Shown piece by piece: positions 1 through 11,998 of a stretch of 64,000 nucleotides of DNA. The DNA is from Pontederia crassipes (taxonomy: Eukaryota > Streptophyta > Magnoliopsida > Commelinales > Pontederiaceae), in the NCBI GenBank assembly GCA_030549335.1, contig CM060196.1, forward strand, positions 19,550,501-19,614,500, in the 5' to 3' direction. Positions within the stretch are counted from its first letter, which is position 1. Each line of letters starts with the position of its first letter. The position numbers were made by a program, and so were the translations under genes. The notes below the pieces were generated by a model. It was not told the origin of the DNA, did no database searches, and saw only the letters and a program-made list of their open reading frames with translations.

Positions 1-430
1 AAGAGCCAAATGTGATACAGGCTGAGTCGAGTACACCACCCCTAAGAAATCTACTGAAAAGATAAGATCACCTATGAGGTACTCTCCTTTTTAGAATTTC
101 ATATTGCTAACTGATGTTAGTAAACTAGAGTGTTTTAGAAAATTCTTGATGGTTGACGATTCGATCAAGTGGGAGTTAGCAACATGATGAAATGAATTCA
201 TTGTACAATGATAAAACTTGGATGCCGATAAAATCATCTAAAGGTAAAATGACATTGCACAAGAAGTGATTGTATAAGATCAACGAAGAGTCAGATGGCG
301 ATCACAGAAAATCGAGATTCGTTGCAACCTCGAGTTCCCTCCAAAGTTAGTTGCAAGGAGGAGGCATCCAAAATTCGAGCACAAGTAGGTTCAGCTCAAT
401 TTCAAGAGAATAAATCTTAAAGTGGGAGAT
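1..430 (+). mobile_element. Ty1-copia remnant, reverse transcriptase start and 3' internal end
   Basis: Decayed coding sequence. Around positions 160-345 it reads, across several stops, like the start of the copia reverse transcriptase (RVT_2): an 'EFxSLYNDKTW' block, then K-L-YKI-EESDG and a 'RKSRFVA' block, matching the family pattern of N-TW, K-W-YKIK, DG and R-KARLV. Most of the polymerase is missing, because the sequence passes quickly to a short C-terminal stretch ending at a TAA near 418. A purine-rich AGTGGGAGA at 421-429 follows, the usual polypurine tract just before a 3' LTR. The 5' part of the element is outside the window. Confidence 0.6.
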
Positions 431-861
431 TGTTGGAGTTAATTAGGTGGAGCTTGATTCTGGGCCTAATTAATTTGTTGTTAATTATAGTATGGAGAAT
501 GAGAGATTGCAACTTACTTGTAACCATAATTTGAGGAGATTGATGATTATCATAACTATCTTATTTGTTAAATATGGAGTTATGGATAATCATGATAGAT
601 ATTCAATTAACTTAGGCGTATATCTGGTGACGATTATGCACCATACATTGACGGATACGTGAGCAGTGTTTGAAAGAGAATTGAAAAAATTGAGATATAG
701 TGAAACTCAGCGATGATCATGAACGTAGGATACAATTTCCGAAGCACGTAAAATTTATGTGTCTTTCTTTGTGTGTGATTTCTCATTACTCTTCCACTAT
801 CTCGTCATTAATTTCTCCCTAACATCGGTATGTTTGTTGGTATCGAGGTTATTCCGTAACA
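431..861 (+). repeat. Putative 3' LTR of the copia remnant
   Basis: The sequence starts TGTTGGAG directly after the polypurine tract and can be closed at a terminal ACA about 431 bp further on, giving the TG...CA ends of an LTR. The partner LTR would lie outside the window, so the right border is inferred and not proven by a repeat match. Confidence 0.45.
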
Positions 862-1487
862 ATTACATTCTTGCAAACTTCTTTTCTTTTAAGATAGTAT
901 AGATGTTGATATTAAATCTATTTTATTTTAAAAAATTCTAAATTTTTTAATTATAATTAATTATCATCTTCTTTTAAATTTCTAAAAATTTTATTATACC
1001 TGATGAAGAAAATACCGGTGAGATATCATCTATAGGGTCGTATCAAGATATGGAAAGAAAAGGTTACATAAAAATAATTAATAATCATCATTCATTATAA
1101 AATGGACGTAGTAGTACAAACATTAAGCCCTCCTGAAAATAATTATTACTATCACCCTCTTATTTCTGCATCCTTCAGTCTCCCTCAAATATCAAACATC
1201 CGATATCTGGGTTTTCTTTCTTTATTTTCTTTCGCAATATTTTTTTCTTTCTATCTTTTGCCAATATGTGAAGTTTTGCTTCACTAGTAAGAAATTAACA
1301 AAGAAAGAAAAAGAAATATGGATGTACGTTGGCAGAGTTTACACGTTCACATATCTGAAATTATTAATACTTTAAAAGTTTTTACAATACGATTTTGATT
1401 TACACCCTAATTTTATCTGCGTATATGTAATTTCTTTAGTATCATGAGATATTTTTTATATGAACCCAGAGAAATTATAATTTCGCC
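862..1487. other. AT-rich intergenic, no gene seen
   Basis: Low-complexity AT-rich sequence. The 61-residue open frame at 1102-1287 has no recognisable motif and I treat it as chance. Confidence 0.5.
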
Positions 1488-1621
1488 TATATTTTATAGT
1501 CGGTCCCAAGCTCGGATAAAGGAGGAGGGTTGTGTTAGGTTTCGACAGACAGCATAAAATCTTGTCGAATTTTATGAACATAGATAATCGATTTCACCTA
1601 GTGGGATAAGGCTTTGTTGTT
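1488..1621 (+). mobile_element. RTE-LINE chimeric mini-element (5' end fused to 3' end), diverged
   Basis: About 105 bp match the first bases of the full-length RTE at 14284 (cgcctatattttatag, then the ggataaaggaggagg block and the TTATGAACAT block). They are joined directly to the last 40 bp (cacctagtgggataaggctttg plus TTG repeats). All coding sequence is absent. I see no clear target-site duplication, so this is probably an older copy than the similar ones at 5682 and 12779. Confidence 0.75.
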
Positions 1622-1781
1622 GTTGATTCATCTTTTTAAAAACAATTTTTAAGATAATAAATATGGAGAACTAAATAATAATAATAATAGAGATATTTTC
1701 CTCACACTAAGAAAGCGCTTTTCCCGAATCGCGTAATATCCTTTGCCTGTGCCTTCTTCCTCTTCTCTGTCGCCCGTAACC

Positions 1782-4664
1782 ATGGCCTTCTCCGCCGCCC
1801 CGCCGCCGAGCGCGGCCGCCGCCCTGCTTCCTTTTACGATTCACTCCGCCGCCTCTTCGTTTAGTGCTCTTCGTCTCAGTCTCAGGCTTCCACCGCGCTG
1901 CCGCAATCTTCGTTCCTCCTCCTCCTCCTCCTCCTCGGGGAGGACGACACCTACCTTGACGGAGGTGCCTCACCCTACGCTGCCGCAACCGCGGGGATCC
2001 ACCGTTGTCGCATTCGCACGCCGTAGGAAGAATAGTGGCTCAGCGTCCGCCAAAAGAACCCCCTCCCAGCGTAACAAGGTAAAAGAACGGCAGCTTGCCC
2101 CCTCTGTTTCACTACCATGTTGCCAGTTTTTTGTGGGCACTTACTTCAGCGAATAGTTTCTGTAGTCGGTGATAGAACATAACAGCAAGAATGTTTATTC
2201 TCTCTGTAAACTTATGTGACCGTAGGATACAAGTTTGAAGATAAAACATGAAATTCTGGCACACGTTTGCGAAATTCTGGATAAATATCACTTTTTGTTT
2301 AGTTCTTTCGGTCAATGTTGTGCATTTTGCTAATTCGCGTACGGTGGAAATGTTTCACTCCAACTTACAGTTAGGGAGCGTATTCACAACACAAATTACT
2401 TGGGCTCGGATTGTAATCTCCTGAATTGATGAATATGATAGTATGTCCATTTCCCACTCCTGAATTGATGAATATGATGATATGTCCATTTCCAACTTTT
2501 TGGATATATAGAGTTCTTCTTTTGTTGTTATTTTCATGCGTAGAAGGATGGGTGCCTTGCTGAACCATCATGCATGTGATGCATCATATGCTTCTCATTT
2601 GAATGGAGTGACCAATACCACTTTTGGTACCTGTGAATGTAAAATGGGAGATGTGCCTTATTTTGCTTTTTTCGTCTGATGAACTAGATATCATTTGTGA
2701 GTGGAGTTCTTTGTGATAGAAAAGTACCCAATAGAGTTAAAGAAAAATTCTATCGTACTGCTATAAGACCAGCAGTGTTATATAGTAGTGAATGTTGGGC
2801 TATGAAGGGACAACATGAACGTAAAGTGGGGGTAGCCGAAATGAAGATGTTGAGATGGATGTGTGGTCATACAAGATTAGATAATATTAGGAATGACCAT
2901 ATACGTGAACGAGTCGGAGTGGCTCCTATTAGTGAGAAAATGGTAGAGAATCGTTTGAGATGGTTTGGTCATGTTCAGAGAAGACCATTAGATGCGCCAG
3001 TAAGAAGAGTAGATCAAATAATCTGGAGTCCGATTAAAAGAGGGAGAGGGAGGCCAAGGCGGACACTTGGCGAACTAATAGAGCAAGATCTATTGGTGAA
3101 TAATATATCGAAAGGTTTGGTTACTAATAGAGCGGAATGGCGTCGTATAATCCATGTAGCCGACCCTACCTAGTGGGATAAGGCTTTGTTGTTGTTGTTG
3201 AACTAGATATCATTTTCCTCATGGGAGCACTTGGCATTCTTCTGCTTGTCAAGTCGCACAATTTATTTTTCTCGAACTTTCATAAGTTAGTTCTTCATTA
3301 AGTACTTGTTTGTTATTTTAGTCAGCGCAAAAGAATGATGAAGAGGATGACAACATTGATGAAGATGCCTTTGAGGTTCTTTTCAACATGCTAGAAGAGG
3401 AACTCAAAAATGACAACCTTTTGGACGGTAGTGATGAAGATGATGATGAAATCACTGAAGAAGACCTGGCTATGCTAGAGCAGGAGTTGGTGGAAGCACT
3501 GGGTGAGGATGACATTGCTGATATTTCAGGTGTTTTGCCTCTAAGTTCTGATCACTCAGATAGTGATGCTGATCTTGATGAAGAAGTCAGAATGCCAGCA
3601 CTTAAGAATTGGCAGCTCAAGAGGCTAGCCCGCGCACTTAAGATTGGTCGGCGTAAAACAAGTGTAAGTATCTTATTGAGGATGACAATGAATAATTTAT
3701 TACATGATTGCAACTGCTGAGAACTGCAGAAGATGGTAGTTTAGATTACTTTTCTTAAATATCACTTAGTGGCTACAATTTACAATTGTAAGGTTCAACT
3801 ATTGGCAGATAAAAAGTCTTGCTGCAGAACTTGGTCTGGACAGGGCTCTTGTCCTTGAATTGCTTCGTGAACCACCTCCTGACCTTTTACTAATGTCTGC
3901 TTCATTGCCGGATGAAGTCCCGGAGAAACTGGAGTCAGAAAGCTCATCCTTATTGAATGAAGTTATAGAACCTCCTGAAATAGAAAATGAAACATTAGTA
4001 TCTCATGTGGTCGATGCTGTAGATGATGTAGAAACCAAGCCTGAAGTCAAGCTTCCTGTTCATGTGATGCGAACAAAGTGGTCAGCTCAGAAGAGATTGA
4101 AACAAGTTCAAGTTCAAACACTTGAGAGAGTCTATTCTCGAACTAAACGTCCCACTGTGAGTAAATTGGGTTTTATCCTGCATAGAAAATTGTTCTTTGG
4201 TAGAGCTGTTAATTTAATACACAATGTTGCATAGATTCTTACTTTCTCCCAGGTGTGTAGATATAGGATCATGCAATAACATTTGTGGTTGTGGACATTG
4301 ACCCTTAGAATAATCTCGCACCAAAGCTTAATATATATTTTTTCTTCTCATTGAAGTTATAAAACACATTATAAATTTTCGTTTTTTCACTTCCCATTCA
4401 CATGTTTTTTGGCAGAATTGATGTAATGGTCCACAATGTTCTTTCAGACAATATACTTTGTTTGCTTGACATGGAATATGCCTGTGCTGATTAACTTGTT
4501 TGGTCACTTTGCAGAATGCTATGATTAGCAGTGTAGTACATGTAACAAATCTGCCACGGAAGACAGTGGTGAAGTGGTTTGAAGATAAACGACTCCAAGA
4601 TGGACTTCCTGATCAACGAGCTCCCTTTCGACGTTCCTTGCATGATAATGTTTCTCCAAGTTGA
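1782..4664 (+). CDS. OCP3: OCP3-like plastid protein with C-terminal homeodomain-like region
   Basis: Spliced coding exons are 1782-2078, 3322-3663, 3809-4156 and 4515-4664, all phase 0 with GT-AG borders, giving 378 residues; Arabidopsis OCP3 is of similar size. The ATG at 1782 lies in an accATGGcc context. Residues 1-60 are rich in Ser, Ala and Pro like a plastid transit peptide. Residues 105-160 are highly acidic (runs of DDD/EDD). The C-terminus carries a diverged homeodomain: RTKWSAQKRLKQ, LERVYSRTKRPT, then LPRKTVVKWFEDKR, the recognition-helix equivalent. In Arabidopsis, OCP3 is reported to modulate defence (jasmonate/callose) responses and to affect plastid ndhB transcript editing. 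Intron 1 contains a 5'-truncated RTE LINE, between exons and in sense. I infer a functional gene, since no exon is broken. Confidence 0.9.
2697..3198 (+). mobile_element. 5'-truncated RTE LINE in OCP3 intron 1
   Basis: A 502-bp 3' fragment of the same RTE family as 14284-17456. Its frame is open for 158 codons ([10 protein letters not shown] ... LLVNNISKGLV ... HVADPT) and ends at the conserved TAG before the TAGTGGGATAAGGC end and TTG tail. It is bracketed by a perfect 17-bp duplication (TGAACTAGATATCATTT) at 2680-2696 and 3199-3215. The perfect duplication and intact frame suggest a young insertion. It lies wholly inside the intron, in the sense direction. Confidence 0.95.
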
Positions 4665-5664
4665 TCTGAAACCTCATTACTGAGCACATGGCTAGAGACA
4701 CTTCGATGATTTCCCTCTCTCTTTGTCTTCGACTCCCAAGTTCCTGCTGAAGTTTATCGTCCACACTTTGCATAACATAAAGTCGATACAAGGATCGTGA
4801 TTAGATAAAGTTCTAGTAGGCAAAGTGGAGGGATTATCCCTCCTTTTAGTGTATGGTAGATCCACAGGTTTTGTGCTGATTATTATAACCCCTTCTAGTT
4901 GTTGAAGTTCTGCAATGTAATTGCAGTTTAAACTAGATGCGCAGGTTAAAAATGTAAGCTAGTCTGTTTGGCAACAGGCGATCGACTGCTTAGCTTGACA
5001 GAGAACTATTTATGTTTTTGTCCAATCCAGCCTGAATGTCAAAGAATGTAAATCTGAAATCGGAGGCTGAGTTGCCTGAGACAATAGTTTAATTCTTGGA
5101 AAATTAATAACTAAATCATAACTGAGTCATTTGCTTTTATGCCATTTGTCAACTGGTGGTAGGTTTATGGAGGGTATTGGTTTTCTTTTATAAATATTAG
5201 TCAGCGCCTGTTCTTTGTCAGTTCAAGCAAGACATGGTTATGCATTTTATCTATACAGTTGCAAAGATCGAAATAATTCATTTTGAAGCCTTGAGGAGCT
5301 TTTACCATATTTGAAAGGAACTAGAGTTAGAATAAAAAGATTTTTGCTAGGATAAACGTCACTGCTCTTTTCTTCTTTTTGCTTTGTAGTATAAAATCTA
5401 ATTTCACTTTTCTGACCACAAAATTCAAATTGGAGTTACGGCATGTGGCTCTGCGAGTGAAGATGAAACTAGGAGCTGCCATTTCAGCTCATGGCTCTGC
5501 TTCTTTATTTTATTTTATTTTATCTTTGCATTTTCCGCTCAGTGTTTGGAAAGTGTGTCGATCGTCCACCTGATGCATCGTTAAAAGTTATGTACATTGG
5601 TCTCATCTTGGTGTTTCGACTCGTCCGGACAGACAGACAACTCCCAACAAAATTATTTTCACAT
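4665..5664. other. OCP3 3' UTR and downstream intergenic
   Basis: The first few hundred bases after the OCP3 stop presumably form its 3' UTR; AATAA-type signals occur but none can be chosen. No further gene is seen. Confidence 0.4.
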
Positions 5665-5681
5665 TTACAAAAGTTCGAAAT

Positions 5682-5892
5682 AAAATCATGTTCGCCTATA
5701 TTTTATAGCCGGTAACTCCGCCTATATTTTATAGCCGGTCTCAAGCCCGGATAAAGGAGGAGGGTTGTGTTAGGCCTCGACAGCCAACATAAAATCATGT
5801 CGAATCTTATGAACATGGATCAACGAATGCGTCGTATGATCCATGTAGCCGACCCCACCTAGTGGGATAAGGCTTTGTTGTTGTTGTTGTTG
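5682..5892 (+). mobile_element. RTE-LINE chimeric mini-element with duplicated 5' end
   Basis: A 211-bp insertion bracketed by a perfect 17-bp duplication (TTACAAAAGTTCGAAAT) at 5665-5681 and 5893-5909. It joins the RTE 5' end, through GAACATGGATCAACGAATG, straight to the terminal GTCGTATGATCCATGTAGCC ... TAGTGGGATAAGGC region and a (TTG)n tail. The first ~27 bases (CGCCTATATTTTATAGCCGGT) occur twice in tandem, as if the 5' end had been copied or template-jumped during insertion. No coding sequence remains. Confidence 0.92.
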
Positions 5893-5909
5893 TTACAAAA
5901 GTTCGAAAT

Positions 5910-7080
<1,171 letters not shown>

Positions 7081-7270
7081 TGGCACACAAAAACGTGGAG
7101 AGATGTCTCGACTTTGGTCCATCCATACGTTGGCGTCGCCGTCAACTTTGATCACCGTCCACCTTCCGTCCTTCTTGCATCGTTCCATTCCTCATTATAT
7201 GAGCACAAAGTAGTACAAACCTCTTCCGTGTGTGTGAGAAAGAGAAAGAGAGAGAGAGGGAGAGAGAAAG

Positions 7271-7681
7271 ATGGCTGGGCTGCAGAGGTCTGCAACGACG
7301 TTCCGGCGGTCGGGCTCTTCGGGGCTGGTGTGGGACGAGAGGTTCCTGTCGGGGGACCTGAGCAGCGACGGCCAGACGAGAAAGGAAGATCGAGAGGAGG
7401 ACGTCGGAGCCGTGGAATTCAGAGAGCTGAGGCACTCGCAGAGCGTCGGATCGGCACGGACTACTACAACGACGACGACTGCGACTACGGCCACCGATCT
7501 GATGCGCAGCAGCAGCCTGCGTACCCGCGACCGGCGCTCGGGCTTCCGCGCGGCTGCCGTGCCCCCGGCTGCAGACCCCCCGTCGCCTGACGTCTCCGGG
7601 TGCATCCTCTGTCAAATCCTCAGAAAGCCCAGGTCTTCTTCTGCTCCCGCCACCAAGAGACCCAGGCCAAGAAAACATTAG
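7271..7681 (+). CDS. MAPK-substrate (MASS / At1g80180-like) small protein
   Basis: An intronless 136-residue protein. The N-terminus MAGLQRSATTFRR followed by GSSGLVWDERFLSG is the signature of the plant family that includes At1g80180 and At1g15400, described as MAPK substrates in the stomatal lineage. Near the C-terminus, AADPPSPDVSGC carries the proline-directed Ser-Pro site expected of a MAPK target and keeps the family's PPSP block. A Thr run sits mid-protein and a basic RPRPRKH tail ends it. There are no membrane segments or signal peptide. The ATG follows a purine-rich GA-repeat leader, typical of a plant 5' UTR. Family membership rests on the N-terminal and PPSP blocks; which paralogue it is cannot be told. 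Confidence 0.75.
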   Translation: MAGLQRSATTFRRSGSSGLVWDERFLSGDLSSDGQTRKEDREEDVGAVEFRELRHSQSVGSARTTTTTTTATTATDLMRSSSLRTRDRRSGFRAAAVPPAADPPSPDVSGCILCQILRKPRSSSAPATKRPRPRKH

Positions 7682-10600
7682 TGGGAGGCGCGCGCAGCAC
7701 TCTGTATGCTACCTGTGTAGTGATCTTTTGCTTGTCCATGTCTGCGTTAGGACGGCAGCAATAATCATAGCTTCTTTCCTCCAGCGATACGTGCGATGCA
7801 TGCATGCGTGCTCAACTTGTGTATATAAGCAAAGCATCAATGTTTTTCCCAAGTCTGATGGATCTTTGTACAGATGCTGTGTGTTGAAAACAAGATTCAA
7901 TAATGTCAGTAGGAGAATTTTGTACTGCTCTGCAGCTTCACCTTTTGTACCTGTCAGTTTGCAATTTTAAGGTTAGCAGAAGCCAACCAAGATGTAAGAG
8001 TCTACGCTCTTTTATGTATGATCCATTTCTGTTCATGCAGTGAGACAAAAGAAACTGCTTCTTTGTGTGTGTGTGTGTATCTTGCGTAAACGAATTTACT
8101 GAGTTTATCGAATCCTCTGATCCCAACTCTAATGAAGAGTTTGGAGTTCAAAAAAAGCACCTTTAGTTAGAACATATAGGACTACAATAGCTTTTGGAAC
8201 TGTGGCCGAACTTGTCAGAACAAACAGCAGCAGAGTGCCAGAAGGAGCAAGCGCTCGTTATGACAGAAGTAGTTTCCCAATTGATAGATGAGCTCTCTCA
8301 AGTCTCAACCCCCTCTTGATCAGAGTGCCCATGGATTCCGTCACTGGAAAATTATTGACACAGTCCACTATAAATGGCTTGACGATGACATATCTTATCA
8401 TCTTCCGTGCTGCCTCTTCTGCGTTGCGTAAGATGCTTATCAACCACCTTTGAATAATTTGAATTATTCAGAATATGTTATCAAGTTGGCAATGGCTGGC
8501 TGGCTGGCTTGCTATGTGACATGAGCCACCCACCACATAACAACTTGAAAACGAAGCACTTCGGCAGTGTCCGGCTTGCAGGGTGATGCCATCCAGCAAA
8601 TTGTAATACGTGATGGAGTCAAATTATGTTTTACCTGTCAGCATTTGCTCTGTTCCACTTAGACGTTTTGGCTGGACTGCTGAGCCCTACTTCAATAACC
8701 ATGGACTTCTTCCTCTGGGTGGACCATTTTCTTTTTCTTTTTCCTTTTTTTTCCAATAATTTATAGAAGGACAAAGCATGGAGTTGAACTGATTTGACCA
8801 GATTCTATAAAGCAAAGAATATGCATTATTAGCTTGAATCATGTTATTCATAACTCATAAGTTAAAACAAATTGTGACTGTTTGTATTTGCATTATGAAT
8901 CAATCATACTATCCAGAAGCTTCACTCTTTCGATAAGAACGTTTCTTGGAATATTTGAGGGACAAAGTTAGTGGTGAAGGTTAGAGGTCCTCTGGGATGC
9001 ACTTGATGGAATATATATAGTAGATGAGTTGTCTTGGACATCATCCATTGTGGTGGCAGCACCTCTGGATGTTAACTCTGCCACATTCCTAGCTGTCCTG
9101 TCTGCGTCCCATTCTCTGTCAGGTATATTAAGAGAGTTGTTTTTCTGCATGAGCTCCTGTCGAGGGGATTTCTTTCGTTGTTCAGCCAGCTCGCGAATGT
9201 TTGGACCTGAATTTTGTCTGGGAGAGAATTATAAAACCAAATATTGCTGGAGGCGTGGAGTCATTTCGATTTCAGTTTTACAACCTTTGTTCTATGTAAC
9301 TCTCCTTAATATGCTAAGGTCTGAATAAATTCAAATATATGCAGCAAAATGCATGTGCTGACATCGGATCAAATTGAACTTCTGCAAATGATTATTTCAA
9401 ACTAATAATCATTGCTTTGATTATTGCGATTAGGTATGACACACCATCATAAATCAAGAAAATCGATTTATGAGTTTTTCTTTCTTATTAGTTGGTAGAA
9501 TTTTTGTTTTGTGTGCTTGTGGTGTGAGATTTTATTCTTGTATTCTTACTCTCTAACTTTGTTCCAAGTTAGAAAGTATTCTTCTTTCTTGTTTGCTTTT
9601 GTTTTCTGACAAGCATTAATTTTTGCCTTGATATTTCTTAGCCATATTATATATACACACCCATCTGCCTATTTTTCCCATCCATCTGCTGAAGTCTCAG
9701 TATAGGAAACGAAGGGTGTTCATACATTTTAACGAGAAAACAGAGGAGCGAAACATTTCAGAACTTGAAAATTAAACTTGAAAACTCTTATTTCAGAACT
9801 TGCCACTGCACCTGAAGTTTCTTCCCCGAAGTGTTTATTTCTACTAAAGATCATTGCTTCAGCTATTTTGTACTTATGTAGATGCAATTTCATATCTTTC
9901 TTGAACTCATGAAGGCAAAGTTTTAATTGATAGAACTTAGAAAAACATAGGCTTTATGCTGATTGTGTTGCCATGTTATCATAAAGTTCAATACTTGTTT
10001 TGTCATCAAATTAATTTGTTATGCCAATAGCAATTTTCCTCATACTACAACTTTAAATGCTGTCCTCTGAATCTGTAAAGCTGAATCAAAGTCTTCACCA
10101 AATTAAGCAGCACTACTTTTTGTGATTACCAGAAGAGATAAAAAAAACTGAAAGTGCCAGGGGCCAAGAAGGAATCAAGTTTCTTAGGAGCATGAGACAA
10201 GAAGACACGGTTTAAAAGTTGTGCAGGGCAGGGAAACAGGTAGTTGCAGATGGCCTCAGGGATGATAAAGTTGAGGCCATTTCTGGGATTCATGCACACT
10301 GCTGCTGCATAGTTCTTGCACAATAAGAAACATAGGATGCAGCAGTCCCTTCTCGACTGGCGCATGCAGTTGGATGCCTGCAACTGCAGGAAGAAAGCAA
10401 CAAGGCATGATCTTGAGACTTTTCTTTTCCTTTTTCACTGAATGGTTGTTGTGGGTTCTGAATACCTAGGACCACTGCAGGAAAGAGACTTGACAAGAGT
10501 GGCAGCCACCACCTCTATTTAACAGCAAAATCCAACATCTGCACGCCTTCAAACGGAAGAGATAAGTATGGCTGGGACTTCACGTTCAGATGACACTGGA

Positions 10601-10950
10601 TTTGGTGAAGAAAATGGAATAGATTTGTCTGTAACAACATATGTCATTATCATAACTAGACTTCTTATGCCAGAAGTAGATGAAGTTTTGAGTGCTCAAT
10701 GCAGTGTTATGCATCATCCATAGCATGCAAAGGCACCGTAGGCATGCAAAAGCATTAGGTGTACTGCTATATTTAAGCTAGAAACATGAACTGAGTGCAG
10801 AAAAAAAAAAGAGAAGGATGAAAGAGATGGAGGGACTGACTATTAAGGCCCAATTGCGTTGCCTCTAACTTCATTTCTTCCATCCTTCCATCTCTACATT
10901 CAAGGCACCTGTCTGATATCGAGTGTGAGGGATCGAGCTCAATCGAAAGG
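7682..10950. other. Intergenic, no protein gene supported
   Basis: About 3.3 kb between the MASS-like gene and the miR319-like hairpin. The first 300 bases are probably the MASS 3' UTR. A short frame starting ATGGCTGGGACTTC near 10567 runs about 50 codons without a recognisable domain. Frames at 8258-8443, 8968-9150 and 10126-10383 (minus) are unsupported. The stretch may include the promoter and 5' part of a MIR319 primary transcript. Confidence 0.4.
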
Positions 10951-10952
10951 TG

Positions 10953-11037
10953 CAGAAATGGGGGCTACTTTCAGCCCAAGACAATACAACTTTGTTCTTG
11001 TAGATTGTTTTGGACTGAAGGGAGCTCCTATTTCTTC
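10953..11037 (+). ncRNA. Candidate MIR319 hairpin (miR319-like sequence on 3' arm)
   Basis: Positions 11010-11030 read TTGGACTGAAGGGAGCTCCTA, matching plant miR319 except at the last base or two. The opposite arm, 10960-10980 (GGGGGCTACTTTCAGCCCAAG), folds back on it. Over the 21 bases GGACTG...CTATT I count 19 pairs, including three G-U wobbles, and two mismatches. The stem continues on both sides (AGAAAT with ATTTCT; ACAATACAA with TTGTAGATTGT) to a loop of about 6 nt. The fold is much shorter than usual for MIR319, whose precursors have long stems with the miRNA near the base. In known plants miR319 represses TCP transcription factor mRNAs. Expression is not shown by sequence alone. Confidence 0.65.
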
Positions 11038-11039
11038 TC

Positions 11040-11998
11040 CCTTCTTTCTTTCTTCTCCTTCTTCTTTAGACTCACGTTTCATTCCTGCAAGTTTGAAACT
11101 CTGGTAAGTTCCATATGTTTCTACTTGCTTCATTCTATTCAGGTTGCTTTTGTTCATTTGTTTTGAGTTCCAAGCTTTGAGATCAAATCATGTCACGTGA
11201 TGGTGCACAAGAGCCCACATGCATCTGCCAACAAAATCCAGTGGAAGAGCAGATTTACATGTAAGAGTTCAAGGAAGCCCAAGATCACGGAAGTTGACTA
11301 ATGGCACGGGCATTTTAACATCCTCGGTATTTTTTTAATGGTAAAAATTGAATTGTTTCATTGTATTTCTTTTTTTTTTTCCCAGGGACATGATCATAAA
11401 TATGAGCTATGGTTTAATTGCAGAGTTAAGATGTATCTAATTCTCGAGTGTCTCATATGGTGATCATTGCTGAAATCTTTTTTCCCCTTTTTCACCTTCG
11501 GATCAACATGCCAAGTTTGTGCATCCTAAATTGCTTTTCTTTTCATTTCTTCTGTTTAGGACCACTGTTGGAATTAGTGTTTGATTCTATTGTCAGAGAC
11601 TTAAGAGTAGTTTTCTACTCGTCTAAAAGAAATCCTTCAATTTGAAAGTGTAGATATCAATCTTATTTCCATTTTTTTCTCATAGCAAGTGTTCTTATGT
11701 CATCAATCATCATAAACAAAGCACATATGAAGCACTAGTTGCAGCCTCCGGGCGAGCGCGCACACATCACGACCACGTACTCAACAGTCGACAAGTAAAT
11801 TTTTTTATCTAGAAACGGTCGATTGATTCAAGTCTAGGTGCCACATTGGAGTAATGCGCCAAATAATATAAGCACAAACGTTCAAAGTCTCAACATATTA
11901 TGGAACTAAATCACAGTGCCAATACCGATCATACAGAAAGAGTGTCAAATTCAGGATTACAAAACTGGGTTACAATCAGATAATGAATGGAATAAAAA
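11040..11998. other. Intergenic / 3' UTR of SRPRB
   Basis: The part just below 11999 is probably the 3' UTR of the minus-strand SRPRB gene; the rest holds nothing recognisable. Confidence 0.4.
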
